Source of the DNA: Nymphaea colorata | Taxonomy: Eukaryota > Streptophyta > Magnoliopsida > Nymphaeales > Nymphaeaceae | DNA: 64,000 bases | Assembly: GCF_008831285.2 (NCBI RefSeq) | Contig: NC_045144.1 | Location: 20,785,716-20,849,715 of the forward strand | Direction of reading: 5' to 3' | Shown: piece after piece, positions 25,150 to 37,533 of the stretch | How positions within the stretch are numbered: position 1 is the first letter of the stretch | Layout: every line of letters begins with the position of its first letter | The notes under the pieces: generated by a model | What the model was told of the DNA's origin: nothing | Databases searched by the model: none | What the model saw: only the letters and a program-made list of their open reading frames with translations | Program-made: the position numbers and the translations under genes

Positions 25150-26362
25150 GAGAGGAAGTGGGATTTCTTCATCCATCTAAACGGAGAAATTCAAAGATTA
25201 TATGTGTATATATATATAAACCATATTACTTGGGTAAGAGACAAAAACTTGACCTATTGAAGTTAATGACTAAAATAATTTTTCATCTAATCTTATGACT
25301 ATGATCTAAAAAGTAATTTGGTGAGAAACGTATTAAGTTAGTCATTTTTTACTTTAATAATAATCCAAAAAACAAAGGTCTCTTACAACATCAAAATTTT
25401 GATAGTACAAATAATTTCCTTTTTCACAAAAACAACTTGAACTAAAATATGATTTATATAAAATTAGTGTTTATAAACACATGATTCATATTTTGTTTAG
25501 AACACTCTTTAACACAAATTTAATGGGTTTAGTTTTTATTCCTTACAGAAGTGGTCATGGTATATGTATATAGTTTGTATGTGTGTGTAAGCATCGGCAT
25601 CATTTGCCATACTAGGGACATAAAGTTTCGAAGAAGGCAGTATTATCGTGGCAAACGCCTCTAAATTGCCACAAAGTTCTACTAATCAGATACTGTATAA
25701 AATAGAAACCAAATTCAGACCTTTATATGTAGGATATTTGTTAGAATGAGACATGTTCTTTGGTTCTTTAATGAACAGTTGTTAATTTTCTAGTAGAATC
25801 TGACTAACCAGACTCGATTTCAGTCCGAAATTTCGGGACATTGACAACATACTCTCGATTAAAATTTGGAACACCCTACTCTCGATTAAAATTTGGGACA
25901 CCCTACTCTCTATTAATATTGGGAACATCCTACTCTCGGTTAGGAACTCTGGTTCTTCCATGGCTCCACCAGGTCCTATGGGCACTTGCCGATTCCGGGG
26001 GTTGAGAAACCGAGTCTTTCTGTACCTGGGTCGCCTGTGTCGAAAATGAAATCCATGCGTCCATGTTGAGAGTGAAAGAGAGAGGGAGAGATACAGACGT
26101 GACCAGAGACGTGGTCTGCTTCAGCTTCACACACACATCCCGGCTTTGTTCTCTGCATTTAACAAGTACTTGTTTCTTGATTCGCTCTCTCGCTCTCTCT
26201 CCAAATCACTGGCTAAGACGGAGGAGATGTGATGGGAAGGCGGAGAACAGGATAACGGAGGGAGGGTGAGGAAGCTTGTTCTCAAGGTGGGCATTGCGGA
26301 ACACTTAGCTTGGATTGGCGGCGGAGGAGGATTTTCTTGTGCATTCCTCTTCTGTTCGCCCC
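25150..26362. promoter_or_regulatory. Upstream region of the MTERF9-type gene
   Basis: The first part (25150-25800) is AT-rich intergenic DNA. A minisatellite occupies 25851-25939. From about 25950 GC content rises and CT/GA-rich stretches appear, as expected of a plant promoter and 5' UTR leading to the ATG at 26363. No precise TATA box or transcription start can be assigned by eye. Confidence 0.45.
25851..25939. repeat. 27-bp minisatellite, 3.3 copies
   Basis: Units 25851-25877, 25878-25904 and 25905-25931 begin ACTCTCGATTAAAATTTGG or a close variant and end ACACCCT or ACATCCT. A partial fourth unit follows. It lies about 420 bp upstream of the MTERF9-type start codon. The minus-strand frame across it is a repeat artefact. 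Confidence 0.85.
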
Positions 26363-29300
26363 ATGGCGGTTGCTGGTGGTTCCGACCTCCTCCGGTCGAC
26401 GCCCCTCATTTATTCGCTACTCTTCTCGGCCTCCACCAGCCACTTGAGGACGGCGTCCAGGTTTGGTAGACAAGTGGAATTCCCGAGGGGTATGAAGGGG
26501 AGGGGCGGGTGCAGAAGCAGAGTGGTCGTCGTCTTCTCCTCCCATTCCAACCACCGGATTCTTAAAAACAATCGGAAATCCCGAAGTGGGTATCAGCTCT
26601 ACGCCTCCGACGACGATGAGAGTGAAGATGGTAAAGGTTTCTCGGATGCTTCGGGCGTGAGTCCCTCTCTCTCTCGTGTGTTGGGGGTTTTTAGTTTGTT
26701 GGTCGATGTCGTCTTCTTTGGTATATGTTCTTGAGCAGCTCTTGTTCTTCCTTCTCTTCTTTTTAACTTTCTGAAATTCATTGGAAGAAATTAGCATTGG
26801 AGGATATGGGAGGTTGATTTTATACTGTACATTTTGCTGGTTAACTTATCTCCTTGTGGTTCTTTGGGAAATGAATGGGGGTTTTCCGGCTACCATATGT
26901 GTCAGAGTGTTAGTGAATGAAATTGGCATCATTGAATTCGTTATGATAACTTTGTAATTGTAACTTGGAGGAAGTCTTGGGTTCCACAAAATCTTTGGTT
27001 TTTGTGGAGGCTTGCAGAATTGCAACAACTCTTCCTTCCTTTTTTTCTCCAACCTTCTTTTATATTGCTTGAGGATGAGATTGTTCAGTGGTCTGGTGAA
27101 CCCTCGAAGGCATGGTACTGTTGATTCGAAAGGAATGCACAACATTTATTGTCAAGTAAAATCCACCCTTATTCCTCCATGGCTTAAGCCCCATGGATTT
27201 TGCAGAATTCATTGCTCTGTAAGGAACTTACTAGGGTTGGCTTTCGTAAAGCAAGAGGGCCGAACTATTTGCTAATTGTGTGAGGTCTTCTGTTTTACTA
27301 CCCTTTTTCTTACTGTTTTTATTTTCTTTAACCCATATTGTGTGTAGATATTAAGTGGGTAACTAATCTAACAATGTTTTATGATGCACATGATGTGGTT
27401 AGGATTTTCTCATTAGCCAAACATGGTCATTGCGTGCCAGTTTTGTTGTTAGCAAATTTATCATGCATTTTATTGAGATGAGATTTTCTTTTCTACATGG
27501 TCACACCAAGCATCAAGACAAGTTTCTGCCTCTGTTATGTGTATTTTACCTTTACCGTAACATGCGTTAACTCCACTGCATTTCAGGGCATTGCAACATT
27601 CACCATATTGTATTTTCCATTGTATTTTGTGACGTTTTTATTGGCTTTTACACCCTCTGTGTGTTTTGGTAAATGAAACTTCTGAGTTTTTTGAAGAAAG
27701 TATCATTTTGCTGAAGGCCAATTTAGGCAACACTGGCACGAAAGAGGATGGCTCTCATTCCCTTTTATCACTTGATCTTGTGAAGGGAGAGTATGCCCTG
27801 CTTCCTGTGAAACACCTATCTGCTGTTGTTATCCTAGGAAAGGATCCAGTGTTCACTGATGAAAATGCAAACACCTTTTTGGCAGCTAATTGGTATACAT
27901 GCCCTGTGTCTCAAGTTTTTGAAACTGTCAGTGTTAACCTGGGATGGCTTAGTCGTATTCTGCATATGGATCCATCTCTTTTGTGTGTATTGATTGATTG
28001 ACTTGTATAAACTTTCTTTCAGGATGAACCTCTTCAAAGTAGCGAAAATGATGTTAATTCTAGTGCTAGTTCTACATCAATGGGTCTTGATTCCAGGAAG
28101 GACCTTCGTCAAGGTATAAATTTTTAGTGTATGTTGGGAAGCTTGTGAGAAATTTAGATGTTGCTTAGTTTCTTCTGCAATATGAACAGGCATTTGGAGG
28201 CCTTCACTTCCAGATCGGAATAGCAAATGCGGGACATTAATAAATACCAATACCAGTTCAACTTACATTAGAGAGGTTAAACAGGACAGAAACATCCCGG
28301 ATAAGATAAATACCAGAGATGCTTCTATAATGGCGAGATATCAAAGGGCAGGGTCTGCATGCAAAAACAGTATCAGAAAGGTATTTCCTTGTAAGAATCT
28401 CAAATACATGTTTTGGATTCATAAATCTATCTGACTTTGTGTTTCTGTTGCTTCCAGGATCAGCTTGGTACCATGACAGAAAGCAAACTCCTTCAAATGT
28501 TGGAGGAATTGGATTTTGATGAAAAATGGTTTCCCTTGATTCAGTACTTGAGCACATTTGGTTTAAAAGAGTCCCACTTCGTCCAAATATATGAAAGGCA
28601 CATGCCCAGTCTCCAGATAAATGTTGCTTCTGCACGTGAAAGACTAGAATACTTGTTGAGTGTTGGTGTCAAGCAGAGGGATGTTGCTAAGATAATTCTG
28701 AGGCAGCCTCAGGTTTTGGAGTACACCATTGACAATATTCTGAAGCCGCATGTTGTATTTTTGACAGACATTGGTGTGCCTGATTCTAAAGTTGGGCAGG
28801 TAATTGCTGCTGCTCCATCTCTACTTTCTTATAGCATAGAGCATTCATTAAAGCCAACAGTCAAGTATCTGGTTGAGGAGGTTGGTCTTAGCCAGGAAGA
28901 TTTGGGCAAAGTTGTTCAGTTGAGCCCACAGATTCTGGTTCAAAAAATAGACAACTCCTGGCGATCCCGATTCTCTTTTCTCTCCAGGGAACTGGGGGCA
29001 TCAAAACAATGCATAGCGAAAATGGTAAAAAAGCATCCACAGCTTCTTCACTACAGCATTGAAGATGGAATTTTGCCAAGAATCAACTTCTTGAGGAGCA
29101 TCGGAATGCGAAATCCGGAAATCCTGAAAATGTTGACCAGTATTACTCAGGTAACCTTCTTTGACTTTCTTAAGTTCATTGTGACTTTCTGGTTTAACAT
29201 GGTATCTTTTAACAACGTATGTTTCTTTCTAGGTTCTCTCCCTTTCACTGGAAAACAATTTAAGACCAAAATACTTGTACTTAGTTAATGAACTCCAGAA

Positions 29301-29559
29301 TGAGGTCCGTTCCTTGTCAAAATATCCCACGTACTTCAGTCTATCACTTGAGCAAAGAATTCGGCCTCGTCACAAGTTCTTGGTTTCATTGAAGAAGGCG
29401 CCAAAAGGGCCATTTCCTTTGAGTTCATTCGTTCTTACTGACGAAAGTTTTTGTCAGAGAATGGCTGGAACAAGTTTAGACAAGTATCTAGAGTTCAGAC
29501 AGTCCTTACTACTCACAGATTTTGCAAAGAAGTACCAGCAGACTCGTAGAAATCAATGA
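26363..29559 (+). CDS. MTERF9: MTERF9-type chloroplast mTERF protein, five exons
   Basis: mTERF proteins bind nucleic acid through stacked helical repeats; MTERF9 of Arabidopsis acts in chloroplast gene expression and ribosome assembly. Exons 26363-26656, 28023-28113, 28190-28380, 28458-29150 and 29233-29559 join in frame to 531 residues. Residues 1 to about 75 are Ser/Arg-rich and fit a plastid transit peptide. Exon 4 (193-423) holds repeated mTERF motifs such as VAKIILRQPQVLEYTID, VGQVIAAAPSLLSYSIE, LGKVVQLSPQILVQKID and IAKMVKKHPQLLHYSIE. The C-terminus has APKGPFPLSSFV and AGTSLDKYLEFRQSLLL, which I recognise from MTERF9. The ATG chosen is the first in frame; an upstream TTG is not used. 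The exon 1 donor is a choice between GGC|GTGAGT at 26657 (used here, phase 0) and ATG|GTAAAG at 26631, which would need an extra exon from 27697. The C-terminal four exons are firm. Confidence 0.87.
27633..28001 (+). other. Long open stretch inside MTERF9-type intron 1, possible cassette exon
   Basis: A frame of about 120 codons stays open in otherwise AT-rich intron DNA. It includes LLKANLGNTGTKEDGSHSLL and LVKGEYALLPVKHLSAVVIL. A phase-compatible acceptor (TTTTTTGAAG|AA at 27696) pairs with the alternative exon 1 donor at 26630, and a phase-0 donor such as ACT|GTCAGT at 27927 would rejoin the exon at 28023 in frame. I do not recognise the encoded sequence. It may be an alternative exon, a relic, or chance. 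Confidence 0.3.
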
Positions 29560-30491
29560 CAAGCTGTGATCATAGTGCTTATTGAAGCTGCAGGCATTTG
29601 TGGATTCTATAAGATGAGTCGCCAAGTGGCGGGATATGCCCTGAAGGTTGATATGAGGATCCTGCTTGTTATCTGGATCAGTACTTCTTGCCTAACAGTA
29701 AGTGCTTGGTTTCTTCCATCATGTATCTAATCTGTGAATTGTTTTGAGTTCATTAGTTGGGAGGCTGCTAACCATTTTCTTGTGGTTATATTTTATCAGC
29801 ATCACAAATATTGCGATATATTCGAAAATATTATGATATAACAAAAAAATGAGAAAAGCAGAAAAAAATCCTGTATCTTTGAAAAAAACATGAAAAAAAA
29901 TTGCCACTATTTTTCTGCATTTTTTCCACAATGTGCTCCTTTTTTTTTAATATCATCATGGATCCAAATTTAACTTTAAACTAAATTACTTACCATCATT
30001 TTATCATCATTGAAACCTTATTTTTATCACTTTATCTGGGTTTTTGTGTCTTCTTATTAGTTTCTCATTTATTTTCTTTTGCCTAATTTTTAGAAACTTT
30101 TTTTATTTTTTGTCAAAATTTTTCCAAGTTTTTTACAAGAATGATTATGGCTTGAAAAAGAAAAACCCGGATAAGGAGCTTACCGAGAGAAACACCAGAA
30201 TTATATTTGTGACAATGATTTTATTATAATCGGTCTTTGATTAGGAGCCTTATCATTTTTTGACCGATGTTTCAAGTTTTCTATCTTGTTTGTTCGTTCA
30301 TGTCTCTATCAGAGGTTCTGATTCTTTCAGTGGCCTTTCAAGGGTCATAATATGTCGGTGGATCTATTGCAAATTGGTCCACTGAATATATAAACTAAAA
30401 GGCAATTCACAAATTGAAGGATTGTTTTAAGCTTCTATCTCATTATCGTCATGCATGTAGATGTACTCCAAAGATTCTCGCTTCGTAAGCT

Positions 30492-30557
30492 GCATATCTT
30501 CATCTTCTGGCTATCTGATTTGTTGCATATCTTCATCTTCTGGCTATCTGATTTGTT
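30492..30557. repeat. Perfect 33-bp tandem duplication
   Basis: Units 30492-30524 and 30525-30557 are identical and begin GCATATCTTCATCTTCTGGC. They lie in non-coding DNA downstream of the MTERF9-type gene. Confidence 0.9.
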
Positions 30558-30972
30558 GCTTGTTTCATGGCAGTGGCGTTTCTACTTCCTATCTAACAAA
30601 GGCACGTTTTGGCATCTGTCAAGTTGATTGAAGCATTGAGATTTACGGCAAGTTTCCTTGATGCAGTTGACGGACAACCCCCTACCCCCCTTCGCTACAT
30701 ATATGCGAAATTTTGTAGTTCAGTGATGCCGGTAGAAGTGGTTTCTAGGTGAAAGACTAGATAGATTATGAACCCTTGAGAGCCCTTTTTGTTAGTTTTG
30801 ACTCTCTTGTATAATGGTTTTGTATTTAGTTTGTGTTGATGTACTTGCTGAAATCTGATTCACAATGTAAAAATTGCTTCTCTTCTGAAGCTGTTCTTAT
30901 ATCTGTCAACCACTTTCAGGACATATTTCACAGTGATGAAATGTATATGTTAACGTAATGTGTCTTGTTCGA

Positions 30973-31091
30973 ACTTAGAACCAATAAAGTTGTCTTTGAT
31001 TTGTATTCTGCACCTTGATCTAAAGAGTACTTAGAAGTTATAACCGATAAAGTTGCCTTTGATTTGTATTCTGCACCTTGATTTAACGAGT
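30973..31091. repeat. Two-unit imperfect tandem repeat of about 60 bp
   Basis: Units 30973-31028 and 31029-31091 begin ACTTAGAA and share TTTGATTTGTATTCTGCACC. The second has a short internal insertion. They are non-coding. Confidence 0.8.
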
Positions 31092-31537
31092 GCAATTGCT
31101 CTTCTTTAGTGAACCCTTTAACTAAAGTTCGCTTGGAATTTGTCAATGTGTAGTAAAAGAGAAGAAAAAGCAAAGATATAATGAGCCTTCAAGGTTGTGA
31201 ACTCATTTAGCTTGTTAGATTCTGCAAAGCTAATCAGCTGGTTTAGTTTATGTTGTCTTATGAACCCTGTTTGGCTCAGGACGGCAGACACAGATTATTT
31301 TAAATTGATTTAATGAGAGAAAGTAGATCCTGGGATGAACAGACACGTCAAGCAACTCCTTATAACCCATGTTGAATTTGATGCCAGGAATCCGGAAGTA
31401 GTTGCATTTGGAATTAGCAAGACACTGAAGAGGATCGTGAACTAAAAGATGACGGTAAAATTTTTTCCCAGAGACATTTGTCAAGCCCATCAAACAACAT
31501 AAGAGAAATTTTGGAATTTTCATTTGAGAATATCAAA

Positions 31538-33095
31538 CCAATGTTATCCGTACGTACTGTATAGGTCTAAAAACCTGTACGATACGCGCGTAAGCGTATC
31601 GCCCACCGTATCGTATAATATGGGATAAAACACAAAATTCTTTAATTTTTTAAGTTTAAACACTCCTCCCTCTCTTTCTTCTTGTATTTAAAGACTCCAA
31701 GAGACGTGGGAGGGAGAGATTTTGCTTAGTTTTATAAAAAATAACCGAGGATTCATCAATTTGAGGAGATATTATCGTTGAATCATGAAAGATGATAACT
31801 TTATGTTTTGAACTTATCAAATTGTGATGTAATCTAATTCCTAAAACTCCAAGTCCTAAGACTCTAAGTCATAACATTCTATAAAATTTTCAAGTTTAAA
31901 ATTGTGATTGATGCTTATTATATTATTTTGAATCTTTGATACACATGAATGTTCCTTATGTATGATGATCTTTTTGATATTTGAAAACATTTTTCTTGAT
32001 TTCTGATTTTTTTTTTATCTTTTCAGATTTTTAATGATTTTCTCTATTTTATTTTTTAATATTTTTTCAGTTAAAAAATTAATTTTACGATAACATACTA
32101 CATATTGTATCAAACACATCTACTTTTCTGTTTCCAACCCCCGTTTAACGGGAATGAGAATGTGAACGAGGTAGTCATCTACCATGAGACCCACACCAAC
32201 GTCTGCACCCGAGTCGCTTACATCAGTGAAGTTTTATTAGGTAAAACGTTATTATTTAAGCTGCAGGTGAGTCTCAAAGTCCCCCGAACTGAGTGCGGTT
32301 TCTTTAAGTGAGAAACTTAAGATTGAAAAGAAAAGAGTTAAGTGGGTGACTCTTATAGCGGCCACAGAGTCTAATTTTCAAATACATTTCACAATCACAA
32401 CTATGTAAGGAGGATTTTAAAGTTACAAAAGTTAAAGGGCGAGCAACAAAGTCTAGTTGGTGCAGTTTCTCTAAGTGAGAAACTTAACAAAATTAAAAAG
32501 AAAAAAAAGGGTGACAAAGTAAAATTTTCAAATTGGTTGCATAAATATGCTTTTTGGATATCTTTTTAGAAATTATGAAGCAAACTTCTTACTTCGTATG
32601 TTTTATGCCAACTTTGAGCCAAGTGTATGGTGGCTTGGTCGACTAATGCACGTGGGAGGGGAAGTTTTTGCCATTTGGGAGAATGAAACAAACATTGGAG
32701 CAAATGAGAATGAAAATGAGGAGGAAGATGAAGATGATGATTATCGTATTGATTAATCATGATGTTACTTAATCATAAACATAATTTCAATTGTCATTTG
32801 AGAGTGAACAAATGTGGGTTATATGTTTTATGTGATGCAGCAAATTTTAAACTTTGTTTTGTTACTATGTGGTTAACATACTATGGCTTATGAATAATGA
32901 ACCATGCATGTTCATTATGTGTGTGATGATTTTTTTTTTATATTGAACTCATTTTTCTTGATTTTTCCTTGTTTCTGAAATTTTCTTTATTTTATGAATT
33001 GAAAAATAATTTTTACAACATGTTTATGATACGTTACTGTACACGCATAGGTCAGGATGGCAATATGCGTTACGGTACGCCTTTTACAACATTGG
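31538..33095. mobile_element. Putative DNA transposon relic with CCAATGTTRT terminal inverted repeats
   Basis: The left end starts CCAATGTTATCCGTACG. The right end, in reverse complement, starts CCAATGTTGTAAAAGGCGTA. Both ends are followed by CG-containing palindromic words such as CGTACG, CGATACGC and GGTACGCC, unusual in this AT-rich area. A plus-strand frame at 32547-32756 (69 codons) ends in an acidic tail (NENENEEEDEDDDYRID) like the C-termini of some plant transposases, but no catalytic domain is visible. A target duplication was not resolved. It is probably a decayed or non-autonomous element. Confidence 0.45.
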
Positions 33096-33784
33096 TGGTT
33101 TCATGTGTTAATGATTGATTGAGGTTGAAAATCAGTTCATGTTTCTGGAAACTTTTGAAACTGATCTTGTTATATTTTCTTTATGATTTACCAAACAAAG
33201 ACACATTATTCAGCAAAGAAATATAAATATAGGCTATATGCTACTGAAAATTTGATAAATGTAAGATGGTTTACAGCTGAAGGAGAGATGATTCCACATA
33301 ATTCACCAGCATGTTTATGCATGAGCGATTGCCATTGTTTCTTAGGTGTGCGTTATACTTGCACATGTATGAGCATCTCTTTCTAATGTGCATGTTACTT
33401 CATGAAGGAACCATATGTCCAATCTGATAGTTTTCCATCATTCTTTCTGGAACCTGCAAATGTGGACGAGTTAATCATGGCCATCGGGTACAAGGATATA
33501 CATGGAGTGAAATTACTGCGCTAATAGGGACCTTCAGCTCCAAGGAGATTATTGTTGATGACAATGATTTTAGGATTTCAGGACTAGCTTAGCGTTCCAT
33601 GCAGGTTTAAGGAGTAGAATACCTGGGTTATGGGAAGAAAAGAAACCAAAAGAAAACTACTTCATAGCAGCAAGAAGAAATATCAGATTAAGAAGTTGCT
33701 GTGTACCGATTAGGATGAAGAAAATTTTTCCACAAGTTAAAGATTGGTTTTCTTTCTAAAAATATTCTCTGCGTTAATCTGTAG

Positions 33785-34420
33785 CTTGAAGGTATGACAT
33801 GTTGGTGTATGGAACTTGATCCATACTGGACACTCATATGCAATACCGCGGATCCAACTGCGGCGGCCATCCTCTTACATACACTCATATGTAAGGGCAT
33901 ATATGTCTTTTTCTACAAATGTGGGTTTGCCCTAATCCTTATGTTAAGGGGATGACCGCCGCTTCTGTGTAGGTTGTTCTGTGTGTTCATCTGAGAGAGA
34001 ATACAAGAGATCTGTGCGACCGTGGACGTATGAGATTATTGTTCCGAACCACGTAAATCGTTGTCTTCTTCCTTGTTGCTTCTAACCTCCTCTTGAGTGT
34101 GCGACCAAGTGTTGTTTTGTGTGTTGTTCCTAACATGACAGTGCTAAAATTTGCACTTTGTTACGGATTCCGGAACCTCCAAAATATCGTGAGGAAAATG
34201 ATGATGGGGAAGTGCGAATACCACTTTGTGGAGGTCATGGCATGCCCTTCAGGTTCTCTTTCAGTTTCTCTTTATCTGGTGTCCGAGTTTCATACAAAAA
34301 CACAAAAACATGCATATATTGATGCTTGTTCATACAGGTTGTTTGAATGGCGGTGGTCAGATCAAACCAAATAAAGGTCAGTCTGCAAAAGATGTTATCC
34401 AGTATTTAACAGCATGAATA
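33785..34420 (+). pseudogene. NAR1 (iron-only hydrogenase-like) gene relic, interrupted by a solo LTR
   Basis: NAR1 proteins act in cytosolic iron-sulfur cluster assembly. Two exon remnants are clear. The first runs from an acceptor (CTGTAG|) at 33785 to 33799, is cut by the LTR, and resumes at 34141 to 34252. Joined across one copy of the target duplication it reads [17 protein letters not shown], then [17 protein letters not shown], then VEVMACPSG, the conserved hydrogenase-like region. The second starts at 34338 (CATACAG|GT) and continues in phase with [20 protein letters not shown], then meets a stop after YLTA. No other NAR1 exon was recognised on either side, so this is a fragment and not a working gene. 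Confidence 0.8.
33800..34135 (+). mobile_element. Solo LTR (336 bp) with TGACA target duplication
   Basis: The segment begins TGTTGGTGTATGGAACTT and ends GTTGTTCCTAACA, the TG...CA ends of an LTR. It is flanked on both sides by the same five bases, TGACA (33795-33799 and 34136-34140). No internal retrotransposon coding region is present, so this is a solo LTR left by recombination between two LTRs. Size and ends suggest a Copia-type element, though this is not proven. It sits inside an exon remnant of the NAR1 relic. Confidence 0.88.
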
Positions 34421-34429
34421 ACAACGATC

Positions 34430-36440
34430 ATGGCCAGCTTATTTATATCGAAGTCCTGTCTTGCTAGTTTCACCTTCATAATCTAGATCCCTCCCAATCC
34501 GGTTGCATGATTTGATTTAAATTCATGATATGTCGTATACTATGGACCTATGTTCTGTATCCGATCTTTGATCCTTGATCTGGCATCAATAATCTTACCT
34601 TCAGTTTGGAATTGGATCTTTGGTCCACCTTTTATTCTGGATCTACACTTCCTATTCTAAATGTGAATTCCTTCGTCCAAATCCAATGTTTTGCGTATAT
34701 CTCAAATAGAAATCCCAATTCAATGTTCTACGTGAATTTCAAATCCAAGTTGAATTTTCTACCCCATGTTATTTTATTTCTCTGGATCTTATTCTAAGTC
34801 TCCTCTTGTTCATATAGAGCCATTGTCCATGTGGATCGAAAGCTTAATCTGAAGGATTCAATTTTCCTGAGTGGGCCATATCCATGATCCAGTAAGCAAC
34901 TCTCCATCAGGTCTTCATCCTAACCAAGATTTTCTTTACCTACCTTCAAAAAAATTCCTTTGGTCCAGATACATAATCCAATTTGAACCTCAATTCAGTT
35001 CTTGAGAGTCAAAACTTTTTGGATCTCAATTCTTAAAAATGAAGCTCTTTGGATCTTAATTCTCAACTTAAAAACTTTTATTGTGGAATCCTTGATCAAG
35101 GTCCGCCTCTCTCTCGATTTTTTTTTTGAACTTGGATCACTACTAAAGAAGGTCCAAAGTCCTAATGGAGGTCAACACCCCAATGCTCTTGAGTTCTTAA
35201 TTCACAGTTCCAATACTTAGAAAAAACATCTAAATAAATCAATATTTTTTATCGCTAAATCCAACCTTTCCCATTATATTTGAGGCTCTTAATAGTGGAA
35301 GACTTGATTTACTTCGATGAATGAAACGAAAATCTCTAAACAATACGGCCAAATATAGCATTTATATAATTCATTTATGTACATTTTCAGCCACGTATAG
35401 GTTAAGCTCAAAGCCAATGTTGTTAAATGGGATGAATCGAAATGAGATGTCAAACCAATCATGACGCGAAGCATAAGATTGGGGTGTTGAAGCATAAGCT
35501 TCACATAAATCGTAAAATATATGATATTCACAAAAAATATTGGACATACGTGGAAGAAACTATTAAACTAATAATTATATCATAAGGAAAAACGATATAA
35601 AAGGTAACCCTATAAAAATCTTTTATTGTTAAAAGTAAGACGAATGTCTCGCCGAGGGTGAGTTAATATGTGGAGGCCACAATTATAAAGAAGATATTTG
35701 ACCACTCATCTTCTTGCACTAGAACAGAAAAAAAATCAAAACATAAATAACCCACTTGTTTAGACAAGCAAATATCCACGAAAGCAAATGGACAGCTAGC
35801 GTACTGAATGAAATATCAAAGATCTAAAATACTGAACCACTAATGAATATTGCAATCTAGGCAACGAAATACATGTATTTTTAAATAGAAAGAAGCTCTT
35901 CGAGGCTGCAAAAATAAAGCTAATGTAGAACACACACACATATAAAGAGCTATTTTTAAGCTCAAGTGAACTGCAATATCTCTCTATCACTCATAGCAAG
36001 GATCTCTTAATATTTTTAAAAATGGAAAGAATGAGCTAAGAACTTGTTTTTGGGCCACCCTTATATAAATTAAAACTTTCTAAAAGGCTAAAAGTTTATT
36101 CCTGAACAGTCTCTTGCCCTTTTTTGTAACTATAAATATCCCGTTGGGGAGATATTTAAAGGCATCCAATGCCTTGCGTAAGAGTTAGTAACTAAGAGCA
36201 TTCTTGGTCAAAACTCTGCAGATTTGATGTAATCTTTGCTAAGTTCTGCATTTTCGTTTTTTCCTTTAATTTCTTGCTTTCTTTGGTTTTGAATGTTTTT
36301 CTTTTTCTTTAATTTTTCTTGCATCTTAGATTTTGCTTGCATAGTTTTCTTTTTTTTTTCCCTGCTTATTCCTAACAAAGCTTAGTACTTTTATTTTTCC
36401 ATGTATAGTTTCACTGCTTCCATACATTATAAATATTCTG
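34430..36440. other. Intergenic repeats without a recognised gene
   Basis: From 34480 to 35220 the DNA is a mosaic of words such as GGATCTTAATTCT and TTTGGATC, typical of decayed repeats. From 35290 to 36440 it is AT-rich with no protein-like frame. No RNA gene was recognised. Confidence 0.5.
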
Positions 36441-36447
36441 CGTTAGC

Positions 36448-36714
36448 TTAGTTAATAAAATGATCAACCCTTTTGTTCAGTTCATTGACTGGCATCTCGC
36501 ATTCTTTCTCTTCTTCTTTCACACCTTCCTCAGTCTGCAGCTTCTCCTCACCTTCATCTTTACTCACCTTCCAGTTGCCTTTCTCTTGGTTATTCTTGCT
36601 TCTCACTTTCATTAGTATCACCACAAACTTCTTAATCGCAGTCTTGCCTTCATAGAGGTGGATGGTTGCCTTTGTTGCCATGTCAGGGACCTTTTGCAAA
36701 ACCTTGTTTCTCAT
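36448..36714 (-). CDS. Small ORF ending in a DUF761-like motif
   Basis: An intact minus-strand frame of 88 codons starts MRNKVLQKVPDMATKA, passes through a Lys/Glu-rich middle, and ends EMPVNELNKRVDHFIN. The ending resembles the C-terminal motif of plant DUF761 proteins (an ELNKRVEEFI-like helix), though it stops slightly early. No signal peptide or membrane helix is evident. It could be a small gene, a terminal exon, or a relic of a DUF4408/DUF761-type gene. It lies 0.8 kb from another minus-strand ORF that abuts the inverted duplication. Confidence 0.35.
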   Translation of the reverse strand: MRNKVLQKVPDMATKATIHLYEGKTAIKKFVVILMKVRSKNNQEKGNWKVSKDEGEEKLQTEEGVKEEEKECEMPVNELNKRVDHFIN

Positions 36715-37533
36715 CGACTGTGTTTGGCATTAATGGATCAGTAGAGCCGTACAATGAGTCCAGCCAGCCAGCTGGCTCAACTTGAGCTTGACTTGATTAA
36801 ACTCAACTGGAGCTCGACTCAGTTTAACTGCATAGTGAATGTTGAACTATAATGAAAAAATAGTTGTAAGAAGCAATCCTACAAGCTAAATGAGTTAGAA
36901 GAAATGTGACAGGCTTAACAAAAATGTACTATATTGCATTTTAGGGTTTCCTTTATCATAAGTTAGCTGATGAATGCGCACATAAATTAAGTGGGCTCCT
37001 CATTCAAAATAATAGAGAACCATGTTGCACTTGTTGCTAAGAAACATCCATCTGACGTCAACCAATAGTTGTTAAGAAAAAGCGGAAGCAGGAGGATAAG
37101 GGGCCTTCAAGCATTATTTTGGGTGGTAGGGATGAACCAAGGCTCGATCGTTCTAGCGAGTAATGAGGGTGAAATTTCATCCTTTATTCAGTTATTTTAT
37201 TCATCATTGACATTAAGATATAGATTAAAGAAGTTGTTTTCAGTAATCGTGCAAATGGTCACAATTTTTGGAAAATTTTTAATTCATCGACCTGCTTTTT
37301 GTCATAATTCTAAATACAGGCCTTGCATGTGCTAAAAACTGCCAACGAGATTGAAGAGACAAATCATGATACGTAATATGATCAGGGCAAGGAAAATAAC
37401 ACACTGTGCACTGCAGAAACATGTTGAAAATTCTTATCATGCCATTCTATATCCGATTACCGATAATGCATGAACCTAGAGAGACCAAGTGAGCGATGGA
37501 TAGGGAAGAGAGAGACCCCTCCCTTCTCAGCTA

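Larger units (their letters stand above)
29560..31530. other. 3' flank of the MTERF9-type gene and local tandem repeats
   Basis: The first few hundred bases probably include the 3' UTR. Two tandem repeats follow: a perfect 33-bp pair (30492-30557) and an imperfect pair of about 60 bp (30973-31091). No recognisable gene is present. Confidence 0.55.

Noticed and set aside
26417-26797. Minus-strand 126-codon ORF over MTERF9 exon 1
   Set aside because: It is antisense to the transit-peptide exon and made of low-complexity charged sequence.
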